Part shown: piece by piece, positions 9,891 through 19,391 of the stretch
How positions within the stretch are numbered: position 1 is the first letter of the stretch
How the letters are laid out: each line of letters opens with the position of its first letter
From: Flavobacteriales bacterium
GTDB lineage: Bacteria; Bacteroidota; Bacteroidia; Flavobacteriales_D; Cryomorphaceae
Direction of reading: 5' to 3'
NCBI GenBank assembly: GCA_007125175.1
Contig: SLDS01000132.1
Coordinates: 1 to 33,354, forward strand
DNA: 33,354 nt
The notes under the pieces: model-generated
The model's input: the letters and a program-made list of their open reading frames with translations, nothing else
What the model was told of the DNA's origin: nothing
Databases searched by the model: none
Made by a program: the position numbers and the translations under genes

Positions 9891-11697
9891 TGAGGGGTAT
9901 AGAAAAATTGGATCGGGCTTGGAGTTCGGATTCCATACGTTGAATCACGTAGTTCTTCTTTTCGGTTTCCAATCCCCCTGTAAAGCGCACCCCAACCCTG
10001 AGCACCTGCATAAGGCCATGCCCCCTTTGGCTGGAAGCTTCTACCTCTTTGCTTACGATGATCTCCTTTACGTCTTCACCACCAATGGCTTTGCAATGGC
10101 TTATGATGTCGGCTTTGGTGACAATCACTTCCTTGGTAAGCAAACTGCTCTTGTAGCGCTCTACCAGCATGGAGTCGCTCAATTCGTCTTCGCCGCCGGT
10201 ACTATCGGTAAGCATTTGCGCTTGTCCAGAAATAGAGATCCCTGCGGTATTGCATTCTACAGCGCTCTCGCGGTTGATGCCATTTGCGAAAGCGGCAAAG
10301 GTAGACCAGAAGTAGATGTACACATTCTCAGACTGCTTATGCGGGCTCAGCAGGATATAGGGTCTATTGTTTCGCAATCCCGAGGATTCAACCCTTTTTT
10401 CCACGCGAGCGATGGCTTGCTCAATCTTTTTCAGGTCACTGGCTGTGCTCGATGCATCAACCGATGCAAAAGCTTGTTTTTCTTCTTTGAGGAGATCCAG
10501 CATGTACCTCAGGTACTCAGAGGCCTCGCGCTCATCGAGCCGACCTACCCCGGCCCGGCGTATGGTGTATGTGCCAGGGTTCTTAACCTCACCGGCTATG
10601 TGCCGGGTTTCGGCATAGGCCCTTCCCTCGGCCGATTCAACCCGCTCAACGTCGAGAAAGGCACCCTCGAAGTCGAGTTTTTTGATGTTCAGGTCGGGCT
10701 GCAGCCTAAACACTTGCCTTTCCATTTTTCGGTTGAGGGCCGGGAAGCAATTGATCTGGACGAAGGCGTCATGAACGAGTTGTTCGGAAGCCTCGTCGGG
10801 AAAGTGCAGGGCCAGCCAAGTGCATTCGCTGTCGGGGTCCAATTCTTCCACCAAGCTACGATAGGCTTCCGGTACGGCATCTCTTGATTGCTCGGCACTG
10901 AGTGATGCCAGTTCGACATTGAGGAAACGATTGCTGTAAAAGTTGACCACGAATTGCTCCATCATCTTCATGGTGCTCAATTGATCCAGAATATTGCTCC
11001 CCACACTCTTTTCGCTTGAAGCAAATCCGTGACTTGAAGCCAGTGGAGAACCATCCAACAGTGTGATGCGGAGTTTTCCCAAAAGATTGAAGAGACTCTT
11101 TTTCTCCACATCCTTGAACCAATCGAAGTAGAATTGAAGCGATGATGTGCGAAGTTTGCTAATCCCCAACACAATGCTGCGCGGGTCGCGCAGAGGTGAA
11201 GGCAAGTCCAGCACTTCTTGTTGAGCGCCTTCGAGGGCCAATACACGCTCAGCATCTATCCTGTACTTGATGCGGGACGGATACATATGCAGGGGTGCTG
11301 CCGAGGTGAAGTGAATGTCTCGACTTTCGAGTCTATTGAATTTTTCCTTGTTGTGCCAGCGTTTTTCGTAGCTGAAATGATCGTAGCAGCTCAATTCCAC
11401 TTTTTCCGTAGGTGTAAAGTGGATCACACCATGCGCCGGCAAGACCGATTGCAGGGCGTTTGGCATAATCTGCCGGGCCATGCGCTTCAGCATGCGGGCT
11501 TCAGCTCCCTTGAGCTCATGGCCTACTTTTTCCAGTTCTTTGGCCAGGGCATTCATGAGCAGCTTGTAGGAGGGATCGAGGCCCGTAAGGTCTGATTCTC
11601 TTACATTCCAGCTCTCTGCTGCTGTTTGCAGCATGCTCTTGTATACACTTGACTGGCTAAAGGGGTTTTTGAGCATGGCTGGTTTATTCTGTGGCAA
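9868..11697 (-). CDS. tssF: T6SS baseplate protein TssF (VI_5 family)
   Basis: 609 aa; LMNALAKELEKVGHELKGAEARMLKRMARQIMPNALQSVLPAHGVIHFTP; position between tssE and tssG. An internal start at 11676 (MLKNPFSQ) is possible. Confidence 0.85.
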   Translation of the reverse strand: MPQNKPAMLKNPFSQSSVYKSMLQTAAESWNVRESDLTGLDPSYKLLMNALAKELEKVGHELKGAEARMLKRMARQIMPNALQSVLPAHGVIHFTPTEKVELSCYDHFSYEKRWHNKEKFNRLESRDIHFTSAAPLHMYPSRIKYRIDAERVLALEGAQQEVLDLPSPLRDPRSIVLGISKLRTSSLQFYFDWFKDVEKKSLFNLLGKLRITLLDGSPLASSHGFASSEKSVGSNILDQLSTMKMMEQFVVNFYSNRFLNVELASLSAEQSRDAVPEAYRSLVEELDPDSECTWLALHFPDEASEQLVHDAFVQINCFPALNRKMERQVFRLQPDLNIKKLDFEGAFLDVERVESAEGRAYAETRHIAGEVKNPGTYTIRRAGVGRLDEREASEYLRYMLDLLKEEKQAFASVDASSTASDLKKIEQAIARVEKRVESSGLRNNRPYILLSPHKQSENVYIYFWSTFAAFANGINRESAVECNTAGISISGQAQMLTDSTGGEDELSDSMLVERYKSSLLTKEVIVTKADIISHCKAIGGEDVKEIIVSKEVEASSQRGHGLMQVLRVGVRFTGGLETEKKNYVIQRMESELQARSNFSIPLNVCEQSE

Positions 11698-12133
11698 AGG
11701 GACTCAGGAATATTTTGTCCTTGAAGTAAAAGGGCTCGTTGGTGCTTGCAATGTGACCGGTCACATGGATGCGCAGGCTCTTCTGTACGCGTACGAGGGA
11801 GCGGCCATCGGACTCGGTACGAAGCTCCTCTTCGGTCACAGTGGCTTTGACATCCACTTTTTGCAAGCGTTTTTCATAGCGCTCAAGCATGGATTTCATC
11901 TGAACAGCCATTTTGTCGATCCAGATTCGGCTTACCTGAGCGTGTTCAAATTCGTGTTCCCATATTTCGCAGCCGAATTCCGGGTCGAAGGCGCATTCTC
12001 CAAAAGAAGTGGTGATGAGCAATCGGATGTGCCATGCGATACTCTCCTCTTGCGAGCAGCGTTCGAAGCGAAGGTTTTTTAAAAAGTAATCGCAGTTAAG
12101 CGGGAGCCGAATGCTCGTTTGCAAGGGATCCAT
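11684..12133 (-). CDS. tssE: T6SS baseplate protein TssE (gp25-like)
   Basis: 149 aa; SIAWHIRLLITTSFGECAFDPEFGCEIWEHEF matches the gp25-like pattern; located between vgrG and tssF. Confidence 0.85.
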   Translation of the reverse strand: MDPLQTSIRLPLNCDYFLKNLRFERCSQEESIAWHIRLLITTSFGECAFDPEFGCEIWEHEFEHAQVSRIWIDKMAVQMKSMLERYEKRLQKVDVKATVTEEELRTESDGRSLVRVQKSLRIHVTGHIASTNEPFYFKDKIFLSPFATE

Positions 12134-12144
12134 TCGCTTTCAGA

Positions 12145-13980
12145 TCAATTGATTTTCACGAGACCACCCTTAATCGTCGCCATGCCGTTGCCGGAGAGCT
12201 CGCTGGTAGCACTTCCTTCTACTTTCACCATCATTCCGCTTAAGCTGGCATTCATCGTGCCTTCAATTTCGGCGTTTTGTCCTCCCTTAGCAGTGAAGTT
12301 GGCAGTGCTCTCGAGCTCCAAGTTTTGTGTGGCCTTGATGGATGTGGCTCCACGTGAACTCATTTGGTTCTTGCCACCGGCATTAATTTTGAAATCCCTG
12401 TCAGTAACCACTTCGAAATTGCCTCCGGCATCGAAGCGTACTTTACCATTGGCAGTAAACTGCATGTCGCCGTCAGTGATGAGTTCGATCTTTCCATTCC
12501 CATCGCATTGCAATTCAAAGGAGTTGCCCTCATTGCGAATGATAAGCTTGCCATTGTCATCAAAAATGATCTGATTGCCGCTGCGTGTTTTGATGGATTT
12601 CAGGCTGTTGTCATCATCGTATACCTCGTCGTACTTGCTGGGCCCGTTGTAAAGAGAACCAATAACATAAGGCTGATCAAGGCACCCATTTTCAAAGCCA
12701 ACGATTACTTCATCCTCAATTTCGGGAAGGAAGTACATGCCCCTGCTATCGCCGGCATGGGTGTTGGCAATCCGTATCCATGGGCTTACGGAGGCATCAC
12801 ACCAGTCAAAGCGCACCCTCACACGCCCGAGTTTTTCCGGGTCGCAATTTTCCATCACCACGCCCACGCAGGAATGAAGTTTTGGCTTTTGAAAGTATAT
12901 GTCCTTGGGAAAAAGGGCTTCTTTCGGAATGGCTTTGAAATGGTTGCTGTAGCTTCGGGCATCCACACAGCTGTGGCTGATGGAAACCACGACGAATTCG
13001 CCTGCATGGTGCATTCCATCAAGCCGAATAATGCTGCCCAGCCTCAATTTTGCACTGTCGCAATCACCTGATACGGTCATTACATTGGCTTGCTGCACCT
13101 TGTTGGCTACGTTGAGTTTATGCGACAGCTGTGTCTTTTCATCTTGCATATTATCACCAGAAGCGAAGGAGCCTTTGTTCACATGACATTGCTCAGACCC
13201 CGTAAACAGATTTTCGGATTGCTCAATGTTATGACTGGCCATAACGTCGCTCGCCTTCACTTTTTCGGGGATTATTTCTTCCATCTTATTCTCCCTGTAG
13301 TCCCGGGCCCAGACTTTTGGACTCGAGGAGCTTAGAGAGTAGTCGTATCGGAGGTTGCGCAGGCGGTCGTGTCCTATATCCAGAGTGGCTGCACCCGGGT
13401 CTTTTCCCAGACATAGGTTTTCACCATCGTAGTAAAACCACTCTCCATACTCGAAGCATAGGCGCTTTATGAAATCAAAATCGCTCTCCTCGTATTGCAC
13501 CGTATAGGGCAGGTCGGATGAATATGTGAGATTGTCATTCACAGCTATTTTTCCCGAAAGGTGCCTATTGAGGCAGGTGCGAAAGATGTCCATAATGGTG
13601 GACTCTTCGTAGCCTTGATTGTGAGGGATGGTATCCATGAGTATGGTGGTGCTGAAGCCTCTCAAATTTACATTTGAATGTTCCCACTTGTTTCCATTCA
13701 CATTCATATCGGTCACGATACCTTTGAAAACCGATGAGTGACGACTGCCATCTGTATCTTCGGGGCTGGCTGTAGCGAGTTCGATTTCGATATCTGCACC
13801 GATTAGCTTTTGCAAGACGGGGATGGGGTCATCGCCTGTATTGACTTTTACCAAAGTGGCCATCGGCAGATTCACTTCAAATTCGTGATGACTGAAGATG
13901 GCCTGCGAGATGTAGATACTGCTCACAGAGCGAAGCTCCGAGCCGCCGATAGTTACCAAAAATCTGAAGTGTTCTGCCAT
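12145..13980 (-). CDS. vgrG: T6SS spike protein VgrG (TssI)
   Basis: gp27/gp5-like layout; VQYEESDFDFIKRLCFEYGEWFYYDG; GRVRVRFDWCDASVSPWIRIANTHAGDSRGMYFLPEIEDEVIVGFENGCLDQPYVIGSLYNG; no C-terminal effector domain. Confidence 0.95.
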   Translation of the reverse strand: MAEHFRFLVTIGGSELRSVSSIYISQAIFSHHEFEVNLPMATLVKVNTGDDPIPVLQKLIGADIEIELATASPEDTDGSRHSSVFKGIVTDMNVNGNKWEHSNVNLRGFSTTILMDTIPHNQGYEESTIMDIFRTCLNRHLSGKIAVNDNLTYSSDLPYTVQYEESDFDFIKRLCFEYGEWFYYDGENLCLGKDPGAATLDIGHDRLRNLRYDYSLSSSSPKVWARDYRENKMEEIIPEKVKASDVMASHNIEQSENLFTGSEQCHVNKGSFASGDNMQDEKTQLSHKLNVANKVQQANVMTVSGDCDSAKLRLGSIIRLDGMHHAGEFVVVSISHSCVDARSYSNHFKAIPKEALFPKDIYFQKPKLHSCVGVVMENCDPEKLGRVRVRFDWCDASVSPWIRIANTHAGDSRGMYFLPEIEDEVIVGFENGCLDQPYVIGSLYNGPSKYDEVYDDDNSLKSIKTRSGNQIIFDDNGKLIIRNEGNSFELQCDGNGKIELITDGDMQFTANGKVRFDAGGNFEVVTDRDFKINAGGKNQMSSRGATSIKATQNLELESTANFTAKGGQNAEIEGTMNASLSGMMVKVEGSATSELSGNGMATIKGGLVKIN

Positions 13981-13998
13981 GATTGCCTGTGTTGTGGA

Positions 13999-15345
13999 TT
14001 ATTCCTGCTCGTAGTCCGCTTTCCAATCTGCTGAATCGGGGTCGTCGCCTTTTTGTCCTTCGAGCTTGAAGACGTAATTCTTCGCAGGGAAGTAAGGGGT
14101 CATGTGAATATCCAGGTTGATTTTGTCTTTTTGATCCTTGTCCTTCTCAAAGCGAAGGATTTTGAATTTCTCGATAAGCTTTCCGGGACCGGTATTGTTA
14201 TCGAGGAATTTCACGATTTGTGAGCGAATCTCGCGCTCTGTCTTGGAGTTGAAGTTCTCGAAAGCACGGCGGTTGAGGAAATCCATCAATACCTTAGAGA
14301 TGTAGTCGAATACGCGCACCACCGAGTAGGTTTGCAAACCGATATTGTCTCCGTTGAAGAGGGTTTTTGCCGAGAAGGCCATCACCTTGCCGTACTCATT
14401 TACCATGGGTACCAATCCCATTTTTTCCAGTTCTGCGAGTTCGCTTTTGCGCAAATCGAAGGCCACACCGTCTACTTCGTTTAGAGCCCCGTGCTTCTTA
14501 CCCGCAGTAACCTGCGACATCAGTGTCTTATAGATTTTTCCCGCAAGGGCCGATGAGGGTGGCACGAGCACGTCCTCCTCTTCGTTGAAGGTTTCGTCTT
14601 TCTTTCTTCCTACCAGCCAGTTGCAGGCCATTACCACATTCGACTTGTACACGTCTCCCCCGGCGAGATTTTCGTGTTGGAAGAGCTCCATCACATCGTC
14701 CGGATTGTCCAGGTGGCGGAAGTCGGTAACGAGTGTAGCTTTATTGCCATGGCACATTTTGGCCCACTTTTCTACTACTTTATTGGAGCCAAGATATCCG
14801 GGCACAGCTACGATACCGTAGTTTTCGCGGAGATCCAGCCTGTCGAAGCAGTCTTTAAGTTCTTCGTGCACTTCATTGATAAACTTTGGGTTGTCCAAAT
14901 CCTGAAGCTGCTCCAAAGAGGCGTTCATGATGTTGACATTCTTCACCTTGTCGCTTTCCGTATTGTTGAAGAAGAGCGCAAGTGATCGGTATGAACGCTC
15001 GAGGTCGGACGTTTGCTTCAGCACATTCGACATGTTTTCGGTGAAAAGGGCATCGTATTGTTGTGCCTTCTCTTCGCAGGAGGAGATGATCTCCGCCACA
15101 TCCTCTGAGCTGGTAAGGATATCGATCCAAAGTTTGAGTTTGCCTTTCAATTCTTTGCGCGCTCCGGCATTGTGGCTTTCGGTGAGGAATATTTGCTTTC
15201 TCGCCTTTCGGTCCGGATTCAGGTTTTGCGTGCCGTCTACGGCCGATTCGATGAGGTCGAATCCACCAAATTTCGCAAGACTATCTACAGCTTCGTCAAT
15301 GTCTTTGTACTTGAGCTGCTCCTGTTGTTGTTGATTTTCAGCCAT
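13999..15345 (-). CDS. tssC: T6SS sheath large subunit TssC
   Basis: 448 aa; YGIVAVPGYLGSNKVVEKWAKMCHGNKATLVTDFRHLD; GDNIGLQTYSVVRVFDYISKVLMDFLNRRAFENF typical of subtype iii TssC; adjacent to tssB. Confidence 0.88.
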   Translation of the reverse strand: MAENQQQQEQLKYKDIDEAVDSLAKFGGFDLIESAVDGTQNLNPDRKARKQIFLTESHNAGARKELKGKLKLWIDILTSSEDVAEIISSCEEKAQQYDALFTENMSNVLKQTSDLERSYRSLALFFNNTESDKVKNVNIMNASLEQLQDLDNPKFINEVHEELKDCFDRLDLRENYGIVAVPGYLGSNKVVEKWAKMCHGNKATLVTDFRHLDNPDDVMELFQHENLAGGDVYKSNVVMACNWLVGRKKDETFNEEEDVLVPPSSALAGKIYKTLMSQVTAGKKHGALNEVDGVAFDLRKSELAELEKMGLVPMVNEYGKVMAFSAKTLFNGDNIGLQTYSVVRVFDYISKVLMDFLNRRAFENFNSKTEREIRSQIVKFLDNNTGPGKLIEKFKILRFEKDKDQKDKINLDIHMTPYFPAKNYVFKLEGQKGDDPDSADWKADYEQE

Positions 15346-15368
15346 GATGATTCAATATTTTTTTGAGT

Positions 15369-15821
15369 TTACTCGCTGTCTTCCAATTCTTTTACAAGCT
15401 GTCGCAAGGAGTCAATAAAGGCCTCCTTCGACTCGGCTTCCTGCAGGGCTGAATTGAGCACCTTATTGGAGCGCAATTGCTTTACAAGGGTGCTCATTTC
15501 GGCTTTCTTCTGTTGCAGTTCCTGCATGAAGTCGCTCTGCTTGGTAATTCCTTTTGGGCCAAAATCACCTACATTGGAAAATTTGAGATTCTCCTTAATC
15601 TCCTGTCCTTCCTCTCCTTTGAGTGTCACATCGGCATTGGGCCTGAAGTGCTCAAAGACGTCATTCACATTGTTGAGTCCCTTTACCACTTGGGGCTTCA
15701 TGGGCTCATCCTGTGTGAGTTTTTGAATAAAGAGGGTCTTGTTCTGCTGGAGATCAGCAAAAGCTTCACTCGCTTCTGTTGGGCGCTCGGTACCACCGAT
15801 GCCGTAATCAAGTTGACTCAT
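15369..15821 (-). CDS. tssB: T6SS sheath small subunit TssB
   Basis: MSQLDYGIGG... start at 15821 rather than 15911; DVTLKGEEGQEIKENLKFSNVGDFGPKGI; adjacent to tssC and clpV. Confidence 0.85.
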   Translation of the reverse strand: MSQLDYGIGGTERPTEASEAFADLQQNKTLFIQKLTQDEPMKPQVVKGLNNVNDVFEHFRPNADVTLKGEEGQEIKENLKFSNVGDFGPKGITKQSDFMQELQQKKAEMSTLVKQLRSNKVLNSALQEAESKEAFIDSLRQLVKELEDSE

Positions 15822-18312
15822 GTGCTTCTTTGTTTTTGGTGATGTTAAATTCGATTTGATTTTCTTCGTTGAGACTGATTTCAAGGCTGTCGCCCCGCTG
15901 CAATTCCTCACTGATGATCATGCGGCTTATCGGCCTGCGAAGTTCGTTGCGGATTACGCCATTGAGAGGGCGTGCTCCATATTTTGGCGTGAAGCCATCC
16001 ATGGCGAGCTTGGTTTTGGCTTCGGGAGCGAATATCACTTCGATGTTCATCTTCTCCAGGGTGCGCAGCAGGTGCTTGAGCTGTATGTCGAAGATGCGCT
16101 CGACTGTATCTTCCGAGATGGGCCTGAAAGGAATGATTTCGGTAAGGCGGGCGAGAAATTCCGGCCTGAAATGGTCGGCCATGATCTCGAGCAGCTCGGA
16201 TGATGGGGGAATGCGGTTGTTGGCAAACTCCTCGATGATGTGGGCACTACCGATATTGGAAGTGAAGAGCACCACCGCATTGGTAAAGTCGCCCTCCTTG
16301 CCCAGCCTATCGTGGAGTTTACCTTCATCGAGTATTTGCAGGAAGAGATCAAAGACGCTGGGGTGCGCTTTTTCGATTTCGTCAAAAAGCACGATCGCAT
16401 AGGGCTGTTGCCGAATTTTATTCACGAGCAATCCACCCTCCTTATAGCCCACGTATCCGGGAGGAGCTCCGTATAGCAGAGCTGCAGAGTGCTCTTCTTT
16501 AAACTCGCTCATGTCAAAGCGGATGAGACTGCGCTCGTCGGCAAAAAGGAAATTGGCGAGGGCTTTGGCCAGCTCGGTTTTTCCTGTTCCGGTGGGCCCC
16601 AAAAAGAAGAATGAACCGATGGGTTGTCCTTGCTTCATGAGCCCCGAACGGGATTCCATGATGGCGTCTGAGATGATCTTAATGGCGTGGTCTTGACCGA
16701 TCACGCGTGATTGCAGGGTTTCTTCCATGTTGAGCAAGCGCTCTTTCTCCTTGCTCTGCACTTTGCCCATGGGGATGCCCGTCTTGTAGGCCACGATGGC
16801 AGCGATATCTTCCTTGCCAATGCTCTCTTTGATCACGGTGGCCTTTTCGTCGAGGGTTTCTATGCCACGGCGTATGTAGTCGAGTATTTCTTCCTTCTCG
16901 GTAAAGCTCGCAGGATCCTCCTCTTCGCTGAGCATGGCTAGCAGAATGGGGCTGATGCGGTTCTCAAATTCGTAAAGGAAGTACTTGATTTCATCCATTT
17001 CGGTCTGGACCTCCTTCTCGAGTTTTTCCAGTTTTTCTCTCAGGGACTTAATGTCGCTGGCAGAGGTATCATTCATCATCTTGATGGCAGCCATGGTGCG
17101 GTCTACCAGATCGATGGCAGCATCCGGCAGGCGGCGGTCTTTGAGGTAGCGTCTGGCCAGCCTTATGGATTCCATGGAGGCATCCTTATCCATGGTGAGA
17201 TTGTGATGTGATTCGTAGAAGGGCACCACCACATCGAGCATTTGGCGGCATACCGGGTCGCTTGGCTCTTCAACGCGCACGGTCTCAAAGCGCCTCATGA
17301 AGGCCTCCTCCGGTTCTAGAAATTCTCGAAACTCATCGTTTGTTGTAGCACCAATGAGGGTGATCTCCCCGCGCGCCAGCTCGGGCTTCAGCAGGTTTAC
17401 CACTCCCGAGAGGCCTCGGTTTTGATCGAGCAGGGCATGTATCTCATCGATGAAGAGGATGGTCTTATCTCCACCTTTTATTCGCGCGATTACTTTTTTG
17501 ATTCTGTCTTCTACCTCGCCTTTGTAGGAGGCTCCGGCCACCAGTGCGCCCAGATCGAGCTCCAGTAGGGTTGAGTTTGCAAGGTGCTGCGGCACATTTT
17601 CTTCCGTGATTGCCAAGGCCAGACCTTCTACGAGTGCTGTCTTTCCCACACCGGGGTCTCCGATCACGATCACATTGGGCTTGGATCGGCGCCCGAGTAT
17701 TTCGGCCACCATTTTCACTTCCCGATCACGGCCTACGATGGGATCGATCTTTCCATCTCGCGCCTTTTGCGTTTTGTCGATACAGTACTGAGCCAGGCTA
17801 TCGTCGTCGCCCTTCTTGCCTTTTTGACCATTGAGTTTTACAGCGGTATCCTTGTCATCGGCACTGGCATCCATATCGCCACCTTCTGTTGTCGACATGA
17901 GGTCATCGCGCTTGAGCGGAAATGAGCGCATTTGCTCAAAGCTGAAAGCAACGCCAGGCGTACACAAGGCAGCTAAGAGGCAGACGGGTGTGATTTCCTC
18001 AAGACCCATTTTGAGGCGCACGAAATCTGCTTCGCGCACCACCGTATTGACCACCTTGTCAGGAAATATTTCAGATGTTGGGGCAGGGCTTTTCGGGTAG
18101 TTTTCAATGCGTACATCGGCCCATTCTCTCATGTATCCTACATCTTTACCCATTTGATCGAGGAGGCCCACAAGGCCGGTCTCTCGGCGTAGGGCAGCGC
18201 GAAGCAAATGCGGGCTGGCATAGCTTGAGTGGCCGTATTCACGGGCGATGTTTTCGCTGAAGGAAAGGATTTCCTTCGCGGGGTCACTTAGTGCTGTTGC
18301 AGTTTGCGCCAT
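15808..18312 (-). CDS. clpV: T6SS sheath-disassembly AAA+ ATPase ClpV (TssH)
   Basis: Two Walker A motifs (GDPGVGKTALVEG, GPTGTGKTELAKA), Clp N-domain; start set at MAQTATALSD (18312); 14-nt overlap with tssB. Confidence 0.92.
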   Translation of the reverse strand: MAQTATALSDPAKEILSFSENIAREYGHSSYASPHLLRAALRRETGLVGLLDQMGKDVGYMREWADVRIENYPKSPAPTSEIFPDKVVNTVVREADFVRLKMGLEEITPVCLLAALCTPGVAFSFEQMRSFPLKRDDLMSTTEGGDMDASADDKDTAVKLNGQKGKKGDDDSLAQYCIDKTQKARDGKIDPIVGRDREVKMVAEILGRRSKPNVIVIGDPGVGKTALVEGLALAITEENVPQHLANSTLLELDLGALVAGASYKGEVEDRIKKVIARIKGGDKTILFIDEIHALLDQNRGLSGVVNLLKPELARGEITLIGATTNDEFREFLEPEEAFMRRFETVRVEEPSDPVCRQMLDVVVPFYESHHNLTMDKDASMESIRLARRYLKDRRLPDAAIDLVDRTMAAIKMMNDTSASDIKSLREKLEKLEKEVQTEMDEIKYFLYEFENRISPILLAMLSEEEDPASFTEKEEILDYIRRGIETLDEKATVIKESIGKEDIAAIVAYKTGIPMGKVQSKEKERLLNMEETLQSRVIGQDHAIKIISDAIMESRSGLMKQGQPIGSFFFLGPTGTGKTELAKALANFLFADERSLIRFDMSEFKEEHSAALLYGAPPGYVGYKEGGLLVNKIRQQPYAIVLFDEIEKAHPSVFDLFLQILDEGKLHDRLGKEGDFTNAVVLFTSNIGSAHIIEEFANNRIPPSSELLEIMADHFRPEFLARLTEIIPFRPISEDTVERIFDIQLKHLLRTLEKMNIEVIFAPEAKTKLAMDGFTPKYGARPLNGVIRNELRRPISRMIISEELQRGDSLEISLNEENQIEFNITKNKEAHEST

Positions 18313-18351
18313 ATGGCTTGGGTTATTGAAGATTTTAATTGGTTTGACAAG

Positions 18352-18379
18352 GTGCAAATATTTATTTGTCTGTGCAAAT
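18352..18379. promoter_or_regulatory. Candidate LytTR-type operator: direct repeat GTGCAAAT-N12-GTGCAAAT upstream of clpV
   Basis: Exact 8-bp direct repeat at 18352-18359 and 18372-18379; 20-bp centre-to-centre spacing; sits between the LytTR gene and clpV. Confidence 0.4.
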
Positions 18380-18399
18380 GATTGGCCCGCTATCCCTCG

Positions 18400-19146
18400 C
18401 TAAACGCCGAAAAGTTGGGTGAAAACAGGTCTTTTGCTTCGACCAATGGGCACCATGGTCTCGTCGCTCATGATCAGGTGGCCTCCTTCGCTTTTTGCGT
18501 AAAGCGAAATGTGATCGATATTGATCAGATAGGACTTGTGTGCCCTCAAAAAACGGCGGGAGTTCAGAATGCTTTCAAAATATTTCAAGTTTTTAGAGAT
18601 CAGGTGCTTGCCTTTCTGAGTCACGATCAAGGTATACTCCACATCTGCTTTGCAATACATGATTTCGTCGGGGCTGAGAAAGATGTATCCATTGGAGGTG
18701 GGAAATTGGAGTTTCTTGAATTTGTAATCTGTGGAGGCGGGGGTGTAATGGCCATAATTCAATTGACGCCCAAGCTTTCTTGCTTCTACCTTGCGCTTTA
18801 GCAGGCGTTTGAGCTCGATTTCAGATATGGGCTTGAGCAGGCAATCGTACTTGCTGGCCTTGATGTTTTGGTAGATGAAGTTGTTGACATTGGCCAGAAA
18901 GATGTAATCGGATTTTTTTCCTGGAGTCTTGCCAAATACCTCTGCACCCGTGAAAAAGGGAAACTCCATATTCAGGAATACCATATCGGGCTGCTCCCGC
19001 AATACCCTTTTGTGGCCTTCTTTATGGCAACGATAGACTCCCAGATTCTTGAAATCATCCCCGAAGTTTTTGATTTCGCGCTGTATAAGCCGGATGGTAT
19101 TGTCATCGCTCTCAATGATATAGTATGTGATCGGTGATAGCTTCAC
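18400..19146 (-). CDS. LytTR-family DNA-binding response regulator with degenerate receiver domain
   Basis: C-terminal LytTR domain (IMYCKADVEYTLIVTQKGKHLISKNLKYFESILNSRRFLRAHKSYLINIDHI); N-terminal receiver fold with MVFLNMEFP where the phospho-acceptor Asp is expected. GTG start. Confidence 0.9.
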   Translation of the reverse strand: MKLSPITYYIIESDDNTIRLIQREIKNFGDDFKNLGVYRCHKEGHKRVLREQPDMVFLNMEFPFFTGAEVFGKTPGKKSDYIFLANVNNFIYQNIKASKYDCLLKPISEIELKRLLKRKVEARKLGRQLNYGHYTPASTDYKFKKLQFPTSNGYIFLSPDEIMYCKADVEYTLIVTQKGKHLISKNLKYFESILNSRRFLRAHKSYLINIDHISLYAKSEGGHLIMSDETMVPIGRSKRPVFTQLFGV

Positions 19147-19151
19147 GTGTA

Positions 19152-19239
19152 GCGCATTTTAACCAAATGTCAAGGCTTGAGTTCGGTGCTAAATTACATT
19201 TGTACACTTACTTGTGTCCTTGTAGGCGCCAAAATGCGC
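19152..19239. repeat. Inverted repeat GCGCATTTT / AAAATGCGC upstream of the LytTR gene
   Basis: Perfect 9-bp arms at 19152-19160 and 19231-19239; nested GGCGC-CAAAAT-GCGCC at 19225-19240. Confidence 0.5.
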
Positions 19240-19391
19240 CATGCCTGCACATCAAGCTGATGAAGGACATACGAAGCTAATTAAAATATCTTCGAAACGG
19301 GAACTATATCGCTCTCTAAAATCTCGCTAAATGTAGTGATAGCTTCGACGAAAGCCTGTAATATGCGGAGCAGAACCGAAGCAGGGGTCAA

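Noticed and set aside
9823-10887. 354-aa plus-strand ORF opposite tssF
   Set aside because: Antisense to a recognisable TssF; composition typical of a shadow frame.
12364-13071. 235-aa plus-strand ORF opposite vgrG
   Set aside because: Antisense to a strongly recognisable VgrG.
19177-19202. TTG-N15-TACATTTG promoter on the plus strand upstream of the LytTR gene
   Set aside because: Spacer shorter than the usual range and no plus-strand gene follows until tssO at 24027.
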